From an uncultured Eubacteriales bacterium (GTDB taxonomy: Bacteria; Bacillota; Clostridia; Christensenellales; UBA1242): a DNA stretch of 39,056 nt. The DNA lies in contig CARNVA010000005.1 of assembly GCA_949031345.1 (NCBI GenBank), positions 1-39,056 of the forward strand, written 5' to 3'. The translations under genes were made by a program, and so were the position numbers. The notes under the pieces were generated by a model. That model was not told the DNA's origin. It saw only the letters and a list, made by a program, of their open reading frames with translations, and searched no databases. Positions within the stretch are counted from its first letter, which is position 1. Each line of letters begins with the position of its first letter. Below, piece by piece: positions 16,268 to 25,024 of the stretch.

Positions 16268-17302
16268 ATGTTCTCAAATATTTTTTTAAATAAGACAAAT
16301 ATAATTTCAAATTGCAAAATTTTAAAGAGTGCCTGTAAGGCAGAGTTGTGCGTAATGGTCAAGGCAAACGCTTATGGACATGGCGACAGAGAAGTCGTTC
16401 AAATGCTTGAGGGCGAGGTTGATTATTTCGGTGTATCATGCCAATCTGAAGCTGAAAAATTGAGATCTTTTACAAAAGCGCATATTGTGGTTTTTGGAAG
16501 CTGTGATGATTATAAAAGTTGCATTGAAAATGACATCTCTTTTGCTCTTCTATCATTCAAACATGCAAAGGAAATGATTGCTCTTTCAAAGAAAACTCAA
16601 AAAAAGCCCAGAATGCATCTGTGTATAAATTCTGGTATGAATAGATATGGCGTGAAAGACAAAAAAGAGCTTAAAAGAATTATAGAGCTTCTTTCAAGAC
16701 ATAAGCTTCAACTCGAAGGGATTTACACCCATTTTTCTTCACTTACAACTGATAAGGCATATACTGAAAGGCAAAAGGCAATTTTCTATGATTATTTGAC
16801 GCTGATGCCTAAAAATTGGAATACTGTCAAACATGTAGGTGGCGGAGGTACAATTTTTGGTGATTTTGAAGCAGATATGTTCAGGGTGGGACTTGAAGTT
16901 TATGGTTATGGAAATGATCTTGTAAAGCCAGTGCTTTCAATGGAGAGTAAGGTAGTTGATATTCAAAAGGTAGAAAAAGGGGAGCATGTAGGCTACCTAT
17001 GTGGTTTCACTGCTGAGAAAGATATGACTGTTGCTACAATTCCACTTGGTTATGGTGATGGGTTACCAAGAAAGCTTTCAAATCAAATTTCAGTCAAAAT
17101 AAATGGCCAGCTTGCCAAAAATTGCGGCAATATTTGCATGGATGCCTTTATGGTGGATGTAAGCGAGCTTAAATGTAAAATAGGCGATAGGGCTGTGATT
17201 ATAGAAAATGCGACAATACTGGCAAAGCTTTTGGGTACAACTGAATATGAAGTGCTTACAAACTTTGCTAAATTTAGAGGTAAGCGAGCGGTTATCAGCT
17301 GA
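16268..17302 (+). CDS. alr: Alanine racemase
   Basis: The enzyme interconverts L- and D-alanine with pyridoxal phosphate, for peptidoglycan and for D-alanylation of teichoic acids. VMVKANAYGHG holds the PLP lysine, Lys32. GMNRYG, GYLCGF (the region of the catalytic Tyr), GYGDGLPR and NICMDAFMVDV are all family motifs. The 344 residues are slightly short of the usual 360-390. No Shine-Dalgarno sequence lies close to the ATG. TATATA/TATAAT at 16256-16263 is so near that the message could start at or next to the ATG. The gene follows the LtaS-like gene by 75 bp. Confidence 0.95.
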   Translation: MFSNIFLNKTNIISNCKILKSACKAELCVMVKANAYGHGDREVVQMLEGEVDYFGVSCQSEAEKLRSFTKAHIVVFGSCDDYKSCIENDISFALLSFKHAKEMIALSKKTQKKPRMHLCINSGMNRYGVKDKKELKRIIELLSRHKLQLEGIYTHFSSLTTDKAYTERQKAIFYDYLTLMPKNWNTVKHVGGGGTIFGDFEADMFRVGLEVYGYGNDLVKPVLSMESKVVDIQKVEKGEHVGYLCGFTAEKDMTVATIPLGYGDGLPRKLSNQISVKINGQLAKNCGNICMDAFMVDVSELKCKIGDRAVIIENATILAKLLGTTEYEVLTNFAKFRGKRAVIS

Positions 17303-17353
17303 AACAAATGACAAAATTCATATAAGAAATTTTTAAAAAATTTATTAAGGATA

Positions 17354-17382
17354 TTTACTTTTGACTTGTCTTGTGATATAAT
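17354..17382 (+). promoter_or_regulatory. Promoter of the 17401 gene
   Basis: TTTACT, a 17-bp spacer and a perfect TATAAT with TGA in front. Confidence 0.6.
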
Positions 17383-17400
17383 TTATATTGGGGGAAAAGG

Positions 17401-18084
17401 ATGAGAAGACGAAAAAAAGACCCACGAGACGAATATTATGATAAAAAAGTAGATGAACTTGAGTTTAACGAAAATATTGATGACGAATATACCAAAAGCG
17501 TTATGAACAAATGCTTAAGGGGGCATCAAGATAATAAATGGATGGCCGCTTCAGGTATTCTGTCTATTTTAATAGGCGCAGCCTGCATAATTACCATGAT
17601 TATTGTAGGACTTGTATTTGTTTATTCAAGTGAAAGTCTTCATGATATGGCTGTAATTGATGGAACAGTTGATTTTGAAGCTGAAAAGCGGAAGGTTATC
17701 ATCTGTTCAATAATTATTCCTTTAATTGGAATATTGAATATCTATTTAGGTTTGAAAATAAACTCTTTTGCAGGTTATACAAGAGAGATGTTGATGAAAA
17801 ATACTGGCACAATCGTGTGCTTTGGAATTATGCAATGCATTGCAGGAGGCTTCTTTATTTGTATTTTAACTTTTATTGGTTATTTGGTAGGCAGAGGAAT
17901 GGACTATGGTGCTATTTACTACAATAAAGTTGACACCTATTCAAATAAAGAGTGGGAGCTTGAGGAGCGCTATTTAAACAAAGAGCTTAAGGCAATCAAA
18001 GAAAGCATTTTTGAAGATGACATAAATGCTGAAGATGATGAAATTATCATAAAATCAAAGAAAAAAAAGCAAAAAAAAGCTTAA
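17401..18084 (+). CDS. Hypothetical four-helix membrane protein
   Basis: The product has 227 residues. A charged N-terminus (1-46) precedes four probable membrane helices at about 48-75, 98-122, 137-160 and a weaker one near 128-170. The C-terminus is strongly charged and ends in a poly-Lys tail. The middle GFFICILTFIGYLVGRGMDYGAIYY is distinctive, but I recognise no family. The ATG follows GGGGGAAAAGG. The cytosolic acidic and basic tails suggest a partner-binding role, which is a guess. Confidence 0.65.
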   Translation: MRRRKKDPRDEYYDKKVDELEFNENIDDEYTKSVMNKCLRGHQDNKWMAASGILSILIGAACIITMIIVGLVFVYSSESLHDMAVIDGTVDFEAEKRKVIICSIIIPLIGILNIYLGLKINSFAGYTREMLMKNTGTIVCFGIMQCIAGGFFICILTFIGYLVGRGMDYGAIYYNKVDTYSNKEWELEERYLNKELKAIKESIFEDDINAEDDEIIIKSKKKKQKKA

Positions 18085-18131
18085 AAATTTGATATACAAT
18101 TTATTAAGTAAATTAAATAAAAAATTTTTGG

Positions 18132-18160
18132 AAATTCCTTGAAAAAGGAATTTTTTTTTG
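18132..18160 (+). terminator. Terminator overlapping the next promoter
   Basis: AAATTCCTT pairs with AAGGAATTT around GAAA, with a T run behind. The -35 box of the next promoter lies inside the hairpin. Confidence 0.75.
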
Positions 18161-18167
18161 CTATAAT
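18139..18167 (+). promoter_or_regulatory. Promoter of the DUF2188 - M16 operon
   Basis: TTGAAA at 18139-18144, a 17-bp spacer and TATAAT at 18162-18167 preceded by TGC. It is the best-matching promoter in the window and is nested in the preceding terminator. Confidence 0.7.
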
Positions 18168-18197
18168 TTGTATATATTTAAATAAAGGAGACGCAAT

Positions 18198-18821
18198 ATG
18201 TTGTTTTTTGGGAGAAAAAAGAAAAAAGAGAAGGAGTTGGCTGAAAAAAGAGCTAAAGAAAAAGAATTAGCTGAAAAAAAGGCAAAAGAAGAAGCAAAAA
18301 AAGCTGAAAAAACTGAGAAGGCAGAGGCAAAATCTGCTGCCAAACCAAAGGCTGAGGTTAAAGAAGAGCCAAAAACTGAAAAAGAAGAGAAAAAAGCTGT
18401 AAAAAAGGCAGAGCCAAAGCAGGAAAAGAAAGAAGAAAAGAAAGAAGTTAAACCTGTTGCTAAAGAAGCTAAAGAGCCTGCAAAAAAAGAAGAAAAGACA
18501 GAAAAAGCTGTCAAAGAGGAAGAGAAAATTGTTGAAGAAAAGACTCATGAAGAACATGAGGGTTTTGATGTTGAAGTTGAAGAGAAGACAAGAAAGGCTA
18601 TTTACAGAGTTATTTACGATAAAGAAGACAGGCTTTGGAAGATAAAAAAAGATGGCGCTAAGAGAGTTATTGACAGTTATGTGACAAAAGAAGAAGTGCT
18701 TGCAAGGGTGCAAGAGCTTGCTCAAAGCCATGACTCAAAATTCATTGTTCATAAGAAAGATGGAAAATTCCAAAAGAAAACAAACCTAAATTTGAAAAAT
18801 ACAGATAAAGGGACAAAATAA
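18198..18821 (+). CDS. Lys/Glu/Ala-rich protein with C-terminal DUF2188 domain
   Basis: The product has 207 residues. After MLFFGRKKKKEK, residues 10-120 are almost only Lys, Glu, Ala and Pro and would form a charged, extended helix or disordered linker. Residues about 138-198 are a DUF2188-type domain (YRVIYDKEDRLWKIKKDGA, then FIVHKKDGKFQKK), a small fold of unknown function often found in nucleoid- or stress-related proteins. The stop codon directly abuts the ATG of the M16 peptidase, so the two genes are co-transcribed and probably translationally coupled. GGAG precedes the start. The basic linker could bind nucleic acid or the membrane surface. Confidence 0.8.
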   Translation: MLFFGRKKKKEKELAEKRAKEKELAEKKAKEEAKKAEKTEKAEAKSAAKPKAEVKEEPKTEKEEKKAVKKAEPKQEKKEEKKEVKPVAKEAKEPAKKEEKTEKAVKEEEKIVEEKTHEEHEGFDVEVEEKTRKAIYRVIYDKEDRLWKIKKDGAKRVIDSYVTKEEVLARVQELAQSHDSKFIVHKKDGKFQKKTNLNLKNTDKGTK

Positions 18822-20114
18822 ATGAAAACTCAATTGATAAATTTAAAGGGCGGTGCAAAGCTGTTGTTCAACAGACAGACCGAAATAAATGGTATCAATA
18901 TTGAATTTAATTTTAAAGCGGGTGCATTGAATGACCCAATGGGCAAACTTGGTGTTGCCCATTTTTGTGAGCATGCTCTTTGTGATTTTGCAAATGCAAA
19001 AATGACAAAAAAGGAAAGGGCAAGCTATGCACGAAAGTTTCAATATAGAAATGCTTTTACATCTCGTGAAGTTATGGGCTTTATTATTCGCACTGTTGAA
19101 GAAGATTTTGAAGATGCTGTTGATTTTATTACAGAGTCGTTCTCTTCGATAAAATTCTTGCCTGAAGATTTTGCGGAAGAGCAGAAGATTATTGAAGATG
19201 AAATCAAAATGCAACTTCAAATAAACAACAGAATTACTCCATATATCACTACAACTGAGGTGCTTGACGAGCCAGCTTATAACAATCTTATCTCTTCACC
19301 AGCCGGAACAGTTGAAACATTTGCAAAGATTACCGTTGATGATTTAAAAGAATTTACTTCAAAGTTTATTACATTAAACAACCTCATTGTCACAATAAGT
19401 GGAAACATAAAAAAATCAAAAATGCTTTCAATAGTAAAAAAATATACTGAAAGCCGTTTGAAAGAGTCAGATACCTTCGGCTTTGATAAAAAAGAGATTG
19501 AATATTTCCAGCCTAAAGTGCATTTCGCAACAGCGGTTGAAAATGGAAAGGCAAAAATTGAAATATGCTATGACCTCAAAAGAATACCTTATTCTTATGA
19601 GTTTATTCGTGAGGACGGGATTACAACAATTCTTAGGGCAATCTTACAAGAAAAGACTTTTGAGTTTTTCAGAACGGAAAATAAACTGTGTTACGGTTGC
19701 AGAAACTATATTGGACTTGACCAAGGCCATCTCATAAATGAGATTATTATTGACTGTCAAGAAGAAAATATGCGTACTGTGATTGATAAGTTTGGTCAAT
19801 TTATCAATTCATGCGAAGGGGACCTTTCTAAAGAGTTGTTTAATAAAAATAAGAAAAAAGTGGTTGATAGTTTCAATTTTGACCTTCAAAGCATAGGCGA
19901 TATTTCTGGCTCTATGTATTGGACTTATGTGAGAAAACATAAACTTTATGATGATAAATACAAAAACGAATGGCATGGCCAACTTGAAAGAGTGACCTAT
20001 GAAGATGTAAATGAGATGTATAAAACTCTTTACAGGGTAAAACCGCATATTATTTTAGTCGCAAGTGATGAATTTAAAGATTTCAGTTATGATGATATTG
20101 TGGTTTTAAGATAA
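18822..20114 (+). CDS. M16-family zinc metallopeptidase-like protein
   Basis: The product has 430 residues in two M16 halves. The inverted zinc motif HxxEH is intact (HFCEH, His47, Glu50, His51), and a third ligand is available in EEQKIIEDEIKMQ about 75 residues later. The C-terminal half carries the YGCRNYIG segment that matches the family's Arg/Tyr substrate-contact region. There is no signal peptide, so it is a cytoplasmic peptidase, probably acting on small peptides or on a peptide product. No peptide precursor or transporter lies beside it. It starts on the base after the DUF2188 stop codon. Confidence 0.87.
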   Translation: MKTQLINLKGGAKLLFNRQTEINGINIEFNFKAGALNDPMGKLGVAHFCEHALCDFANAKMTKKERASYARKFQYRNAFTSREVMGFIIRTVEEDFEDAVDFITESFSSIKFLPEDFAEEQKIIEDEIKMQLQINNRITPYITTTEVLDEPAYNNLISSPAGTVETFAKITVDDLKEFTSKFITLNNLIVTISGNIKKSKMLSIVKKYTESRLKESDTFGFDKKEIEYFQPKVHFATAVENGKAKIEICYDLKRIPYSYEFIREDGITTILRAILQEKTFEFFRTENKLCYGCRNYIGLDQGHLINEIIIDCQEENMRTVIDKFGQFINSCEGDLSKELFNKNKKKVVDSFNFDLQSIGDISGSMYWTYVRKHKLYDDKYKNEWHGQLERVTYEDVNEMYKTLYRVKPHIILVASDEFKDFSYDDIVVLR

Positions 20115-20138
20115 TATTAAATTTTAATAGGATTAAAT

Positions 20139-20173
20139 AAAAAAGGTTTCAATTTTTGTGAAACCTTTTTTAA
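20139..20173. terminator. Bidirectional terminator between M16 and tmk
   Basis: AAAAAAGGTTTC at 20139-20150 pairs with GAAACCTTTTTT at 20160-20171. It serves both converging genes. Confidence 0.85.
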
Positions 20174-20189
20174 AATAATTTAAATAAAG

Positions 20190-20828
20190 TTATTTTCCAA
20201 GACGCTCTTCAATTTCTTTTTTAATAAGATCAAAGATTTCATCTGGTGAAAGTGATGCGTCTATTATACAGAAGCGGTCTTTTTCAACTTCAGCGACGAA
20301 GTCATAACCTCTTGCAACAGCTTGATGAAATTCAAGCCCTTCGCTTTCAATGCGGTCAAGTGCTTCATTGCACTTGCTTTTGCGTTTAAACGCTTCTTCT
20401 GGTGCAAGTTTTAAATAGAAGGTGAGATCAGGCTTCAACTCTCCAATTATAAGATGAGTAAGTTGAAGAAGCTCTGACTTGTTCATAATCCCTCTTGCTT
20501 CACCTTGATAGGCAAGTGTGGAATCATAAAATCTGTCAGCTATGACAATTTTTCCTTCATTTAAAGCTGGAATAATCTTATTATTGCTTATCTGACACCT
20601 AGCCGCACAAAAGAGCAAAAGCTCAGTCATTGGCAGAGGTTTATCATCTGTGTAATTTAAGAGAAGTTTTCTTATTTCTTCTGCAAGGGGAGTGCCACCT
20701 GGCTCTCTTACAAAAAGATATTCATTCTCGTTAAATTTTTCTTTAAAATATTCTTTAAGTTTTGTCACCTGTGTAGATTTTCCACAAGCTTCTCCGCCTT
20801 CAATTGTGATAAAAAGTCCTTTTTTCAT
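20190..20828 (-). CDS. tmk: Thymidylate kinase
   Basis: This 212-residue kinase phosphorylates dTMP to dTDP. The P-loop is EGGEACGKSTQ, with Ala-Cys where Gly-Ala or Gly-Ser is usual. Other family motifs are FVREPGGTPLAEEIR, the DRFYDSTLAYQG (DRY-type) motif, and a lid near RKSKCNEALDRIE. AAGAAGG precedes the ATG and lies in the 3' end of the upstream oxidoreductase gene, only 15 bp away, so the pair forms an operon. Confidence 0.96.
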   Translation of the reverse strand: MKKGLFITIEGGEACGKSTQVTKLKEYFKEKFNENEYLFVREPGGTPLAEEIRKLLLNYTDDKPLPMTELLLFCAARCQISNNKIIPALNEGKIVIADRFYDSTLAYQGEARGIMNKSELLQLTHLIIGELKPDLTFYLKLAPEEAFKRKSKCNEALDRIESEGLEFHQAVARGYDFVAEVEKDRFCIIDASLSPDEIFDLIKKEIEERLGK

Positions 20829-20843
20829 TTGCCAAGCCTTCTT

Positions 20844-22070
20844 TTATTCTTCTTCATCATGGTTGCAATTGCAATGTTCGTGACAATGTCCATGATGTTC
20901 TCCGCAATGACAATCATCTCCACAGTCACATTCATCGTCGCAATGGCAATGGTCGTGCTCGCCACATCTGCAAGCTTCATCAAAGATGTCTACATATTCG
21001 ATATATTCGTCAAGATTATGTGATTTATATATATTTTCTGGCATCTGGTCGGTTGTTGTATATCCAGGCTCAGCAACAAGCACTTCAACAATGCGGTTGA
21101 TTACTGAAGCACAAGTAAGCTCGGCAGTTGCGGGTCTTTCAATAACAACTCTGGTTGAAGGCTCGCCTTCAATGGTCCAATCGTTGCAGTCAAATTCATC
21201 TTTTCTGTAAACTTTTCCAATGCACTCAGAGATAATTGTAGTGCCTTCTTCAGTTTCAGTAGTCACAATAGCACTCATTCCAGTGCAATCTCCCTTCTTG
21301 ATTGTCATATCAAGGGTAGATGAGTAAATATCTTCGGTTGCAATTTGAGGGGTTGTTTTTTGGGTTTGTCTTTTTACATGAAGTCCAAGTTTAGAACAAA
21401 GCCAGCCATTTACATTCCACATATAGCTTGGAGCATAATTTCCATCTTGAATAAGTTTGGCTCTCTCTTCGTCACTGATTTCATCAACAGAAGCGATTTC
21501 TTTTTGAAATTCTTCAACTGTAAGTCCAGCACCATGCACTTTTGCAAGAGAAATTCCATAATCTTCAACATTATAGCTTGATTTTCCTCTTATTGTAGTT
21601 ATTTTATGAGTTGCACCTGCCAAAACGCTGATGAGATTTCCCCAAAAAACATCTTGATATCCGCTTCCGCAGATGGTGCAACCGTTTTCTTTGGCAATTT
21701 CGTCAAGCTTAGCAGCAAGAACAGGGCTTGAATTTTGAGCATAGAACGCCTCTTCGCAAGTTGATATAACATTTACGCCAGCCTTAGCGAAAGTCTCATA
21801 GATAGGGTAGTTTTCGCTGAAAAGACTTGTAGTTGTCACAATTGCGACATCAACCTCATGCTCCTCCAGAAATTTTTCAAGCTCGTTTGCGTCTTGAATT
21901 TTTACGCCAACAGGTTTGCTTGTCTCAAGGACAACTGAGACATCCTTGCCAAATTTGCTTTTGTCAATGTCAAAAGCACCAACAAGCTCAACTCCTTTTT
22001 CAAGTGCATATCCGATTGTGTACTTGCTCATTTTTCCACAACCATATTGTACCATTTTGATTTTTTCCAT
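20844..22070 (-). CDS. Dihydrodipicolinate reductase-like amine dehydrogenase with Cys/His-rich tail
   Basis: Residues 1-360 form an NAD(P)-binding oxidoreductase of the family that includes 2,4-diaminopentanoate dehydrogenase and dihydrodipicolinate reductase-like proteins. The N-terminal Rossmann loop is VQYGCGKMSKYT, and VDVAIVTTTS and CGSGYQDVFWGN are family segments. The substrate is unknown. Residues 367-408 are a separate tail with 11 Cys and 10 His among many acidic residues (for example CRCGEHDHCHCDD). This resembles a metallothionein-like or metal-storage appendage and is not part of the usual enzyme of about 350 residues. The tail is in frame, and its codons are intact up to the stop. 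AGGAGG precedes the start; tmk follows in the same operon. Confidence 0.82.
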   Translation of the reverse strand: MEKIKMVQYGCGKMSKYTIGYALEKGVELVGAFDIDKSKFGKDVSVVLETSKPVGVKIQDANELEKFLEEHEVDVAIVTTTSLFSENYPIYETFAKAGVNVISTCEEAFYAQNSSPVLAAKLDEIAKENGCTICGSGYQDVFWGNLISVLAGATHKITTIRGKSSYNVEDYGISLAKVHGAGLTVEEFQKEIASVDEISDEERAKLIQDGNYAPSYMWNVNGWLCSKLGLHVKRQTQKTTPQIATEDIYSSTLDMTIKKGDCTGMSAIVTTETEEGTTIISECIGKVYRKDEFDCNDWTIEGEPSTRVVIERPATAELTCASVINRIVEVLVAEPGYTTTDQMPENIYKSHNLDEYIEYVDIFDEACRCGEHDHCHCDDECDCGDDCHCGEHHGHCHEHCNCNHDEEE

Positions 22071-22142
22071 TTTATCCTCCTAATATTAAGTATAACAATT
22101 TATCAATTTTTTACCAAACTATTTTCAAATCTTTAAATAAAA

Positions 22143-22184
22143 AAATATGCAACTTTTTAATATAATTGTTAAGCTTGCATATTT
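22143..22184 (-). terminator. Terminator after uvrC
   Basis: On the - strand AAATATGCAA pairs with TTGCATATTT, and a U run follows. The loop is about 22 nt. Confidence 0.65.
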
Positions 22185-22250
22185 ATTTGTTTGTTTTTGT
22201 CAATTTGGTTTTTCAAACCTTATTCAACATGACTTTTGCACAACTCAAGT

Positions 22251-24089
22251 TTATTCTTCAGGACTGTTGTCAATAGGGTGAGTTTTGAAATATTTATGGA
22301 TGTTTGCCGCAAGAGCGGGGCTTATTTCAGGAAGAGTAGTCAACATTTCAATGTCAAGCTTTGCAATATTCTCACTTGTGCCAAAAGCTTTTAAAAGAGC
22401 ATCTCTTTTCTTTGGCCCAATGCCTTCAATTTCGTCAAGCACTGACTTAGTTTGTTTTTTAAGCCGAATATCTCTGTGAAAGGTGATTGCGAAGCGGTGT
22501 GCCTCATCTCTTATCCGTTGCAAGAGTTTAAGCTCGGCTGAGCCAGGTTTTAATAGGGTAGGAAGGCTGTTGTTTGGATGAAAAACCTCTTCAATTCGCT
22601 TTGCAAGACTTATCATTTGAATATCATCTTGCAAATTCATTTTTGTAAGAATTTCAAAACAAGATGAAAGTTGACCTTTGCCACCGTCAATTACAAGAAG
22701 ATTAGGTTTTTCTTTAAAGCTTTCGCCATTTTGTTCCTTAAATCTCTTAAGACGCCTTGTCAAAGCTTCTTCAAGCGAGGCAAAGTCATTTGAGCCCTTA
22801 ACTGTCTTGATTTTAAATTTTCTGTAATCTTTTTTGCTTGGCTCACCATTTTTGAATACAACCATAGAGCAAACTTTGTTTGTTCCACTTATATTTGAAA
22901 TATCATAACATTCCATTCTAAGTGGAAGCTCTTTTAAATTCAGTTTTTCTTGCAAAACCTTTAAAGCTCCCAAAGTATTGTTATATTTAAGTCTGTCTTT
23001 TTCAATATGCTTTTCAAGATACTCTTTGGCATTTTCCTTTGCCATATCAAGCAAATTTTTATTTATTCCATGCGGGTTTGTAATGAAATTGATTTTTTTG
23101 CCCAAAAATTCAGACAACAGCTCAGGTGAATTTATTTCATGAGAAAGAATGATCTCGTTTGGAACAATCATGTTTTGATAATATTGAGAAATAAAATTGA
23201 AAAGCGTTTGACCTTCTTCCAATTCTGCGTCCATACATGGATAAGAAATAATACCCAAAATCTTACCGCCGCGCACAACCATATAGGTGATAACCCCGCT
23301 AAGACCGTCAGTAACATAGGCAAAAACATCCTTTGAGACATCTTTGGGAAGGTTTGCTACAATTCGGTCTTTAAGTTTTTTGACCATTTTTAGACGCTCT
23401 CTTAATATTATGGCATTTTCAAAGTTTTCATTTTCTGAAGCTTCAAGCATTTTCTTTTGTAAAATTTCTTCAATTTCATTGTCGTTTCCATTAAGGAAAT
23501 GCACAGCTTTTTCAATTTCGTTCAGATATTGAGCTCTTGAAATTTGCTTGGTGCAGGGGGCAAGACAAAGACCAAGAGAATAGTTTAAGCATTCTCGTTT
23601 TGCAATGGATGTTTCGGTAATTTTATTCGAACATGTTCTGATTTTAAAAGCGGTGTTGATGGTTTTTAAAATCTCTCGTGCGTCAAGCCCAGCAAAGTAG
23701 GGGCCGAAATATTTTGCGCCGTCCTTTTTTACCTTTCTTACTATTTCAAAGCGAGGAAAAGGTTCTTTTAAATCAATTTTAATATAAGGAAATTGCTTGC
23801 CATCTTTTAGTAGAATATTATAAAAAGGTTGATATTTTTTTATAAGATTGCTCTCAAGTGCAAGGGCATCCATTTCAGACATCGTGATAAAATAGTCAAA
23901 ACTAGCCACATTGTCAACCATTGCCTGCACCTTGCTTGGCTTAGGACTATTGCGGAAATACTGACTTACTCGATTTTTGAGATTTTTTGCCTTTCCGACA
24001 TAAATGACGACGCCGTCGCAATCACGCATAACATAAACGCCAGGTTTTGTCGTCAAAGTTTTAAGTTTGTCTCTGATTATTTCATTCAT
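22251..24089 (-). CDS. uvrC: Excinuclease ABC subunit C
   Basis: UvrC makes both incisions in nucleotide excision repair after UvrA and UvrB locate damage. The 612 residues match the family. The N-terminal GIY-YIG nuclease is present (PGVYVMRDCDGVVIYVGKAK, then RVSQYF). Cysteines at CSNKI, CLNYSLGLCLAPC form the possible Fe-S cluster site. A UVR motif at about 205-235 (ENFENAIILRERLKMV) binds UvrB. The RNase H-like C-terminal nuclease includes MECYDISNISG and LLVIDGGKGQL. A helix-hairpin-helix pair ends the protein (EIEGIGPKKRDALLKAFG). The gene follows the membrane XRE gene by 35 bp. Confidence 0.97.
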   Translation of the reverse strand: MNEIIRDKLKTLTTKPGVYVMRDCDGVVIYVGKAKNLKNRVSQYFRNSPKPSKVQAMVDNVASFDYFITMSEMDALALESNLIKKYQPFYNILLKDGKQFPYIKIDLKEPFPRFEIVRKVKKDGAKYFGPYFAGLDAREILKTINTAFKIRTCSNKITETSIAKRECLNYSLGLCLAPCTKQISRAQYLNEIEKAVHFLNGNDNEIEEILQKKMLEASENENFENAIILRERLKMVKKLKDRIVANLPKDVSKDVFAYVTDGLSGVITYMVVRGGKILGIISYPCMDAELEEGQTLFNFISQYYQNMIVPNEIILSHEINSPELLSEFLGKKINFITNPHGINKNLLDMAKENAKEYLEKHIEKDRLKYNNTLGALKVLQEKLNLKELPLRMECYDISNISGTNKVCSMVVFKNGEPSKKDYRKFKIKTVKGSNDFASLEEALTRRLKRFKEQNGESFKEKPNLLVIDGGKGQLSSCFEILTKMNLQDDIQMISLAKRIEEVFHPNNSLPTLLKPGSAELKLLQRIRDEAHRFAITFHRDIRLKKQTKSVLDEIEGIGPKKRDALLKAFGTSENIAKLDIEMLTTLPEISPALAANIHKYFKTHPIDNSPEE

Positions 24090-24124
24090 GCTTTTATTAT
24101 ATCCAATTGATAATTTTTTTTAAT

Positions 24125-24805
24125 TTATTCAGCTTTATCTACTTTTTGCTTGTCTTTTTTATTTTGCTGAAGCCTTTTAATTCTTGATTTGATTTTGCTG
24201 AAAAGCTTTAGATTAACAAGTATGGCAATGCTTATTGCAAGCACTTGATAAGCGGCCCCTAAGAGAAAGATAAACTTTATATTTTCTACTTGCATTAAAG
24301 AAACATAAATGCTCACGCAAATAAGCCAGCCAAAGATAGACAAACTGACAGGCTCTACGACATTATGAAGCACCCTTATGTATATGAATATGCTTAAGAA
24401 AGAAAGCGGTGTAATATAAAGATACATAAGCCATTTGTTGAATGTAAGAACATTTGCTGTGCCAAGAATATAAATCACAACACTTCCGACAGCAAACATG
24501 ATTGCGTTTGCCAGCAAAAGCATGGCAATGCGGAAAATAGTTTTTCTGCGCTTTTCTAAAATTTTATGCTTTTCATCAACGACATCTTCATGAAGTAAAT
24601 CTTCTTTTAAAAGGTCGTCAATAGTAATGCCATAAAGCTTTGCAATTTCTTTGAGTGTAAAAACGCTTGGGGTGGTGTCCCCATTTTCCCATTTGCTTAT
24701 ATTTTTATTGCTGTAATTAAGCTTTTTTGCAAGCTCAAGTTGACTAAGCCCAGCACTTTTTCGATATTTGACTAGGTTTGCTGCAATGATTTCTTTATCT
24801 TCCAT
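24125..24805 (-). CDS. XRE-family regulator with C-terminal membrane domain
   Basis: The product has 226 residues. The Cro/CI DNA-binding domain covers residues 8-65 (LVKYRKSAGLSQLELAKKL, then NISKWENGDTTPS). Four to five membrane helices fill about 90-200, and a Lys-rich tail ends the protein. Membrane-bound XRE proteins are common in Clostridia and may sense envelope state. Whether it controls uvrC, degV or something elsewhere cannot be told. No signal for cleavage is seen. Confidence 0.85.
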   Translation of the reverse strand: MEDKEIIAANLVKYRKSAGLSQLELAKKLNYSNKNISKWENGDTTPSVFTLKEIAKLYGITIDDLLKEDLLHEDVVDEKHKILEKRRKTIFRIAMLLLANAIMFAVGSVVIYILGTANVLTFNKWLMYLYITPLSFLSIFIYIRVLHNVVEPVSLSIFGWLICVSIYVSLMQVENIKFIFLLGAAYQVLAISIAILVNLKLFSKIKSRIKRLQQNKKDKQKVDKAE

Positions 24806-24933
24806 TTAGGCTATTTTAACAGATTTTGCTTGAAAAATCAATTTAAAAAGGATAATTTTAAGTTAAAAAATGACATTTTCTCTTTAAAAGCGAAATCGTC
24901 AGAGTGCTTTTAGAATAAAAAAATCAACTTCGC

Positions 24934-24962
24934 TTGAAAGTACAATGGTTTGATTGTAAAAT
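24934..24962 (+). promoter_or_regulatory. Promoter of the degV-family gene
   Basis: TTGAAA, a 17-bp spacer and TAAAAT. The leader would be about 56 nt, with AAGGAG before the ATG. Confidence 0.55.
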
Positions 24963-25024
24963 ATTTATGATTTTTAATTGTGGATAAAAACCAAATAAAG
25001 TCAAAGGAAAATTAAGGAGAAAAA

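Noticed and set aside
18198..18560. Antisense reading frames under the Lys/Glu-rich gene
   Set aside because: Their Phe/Ser/Leu-rich products are what the complement of Lys/Glu/Ala codons always gives.
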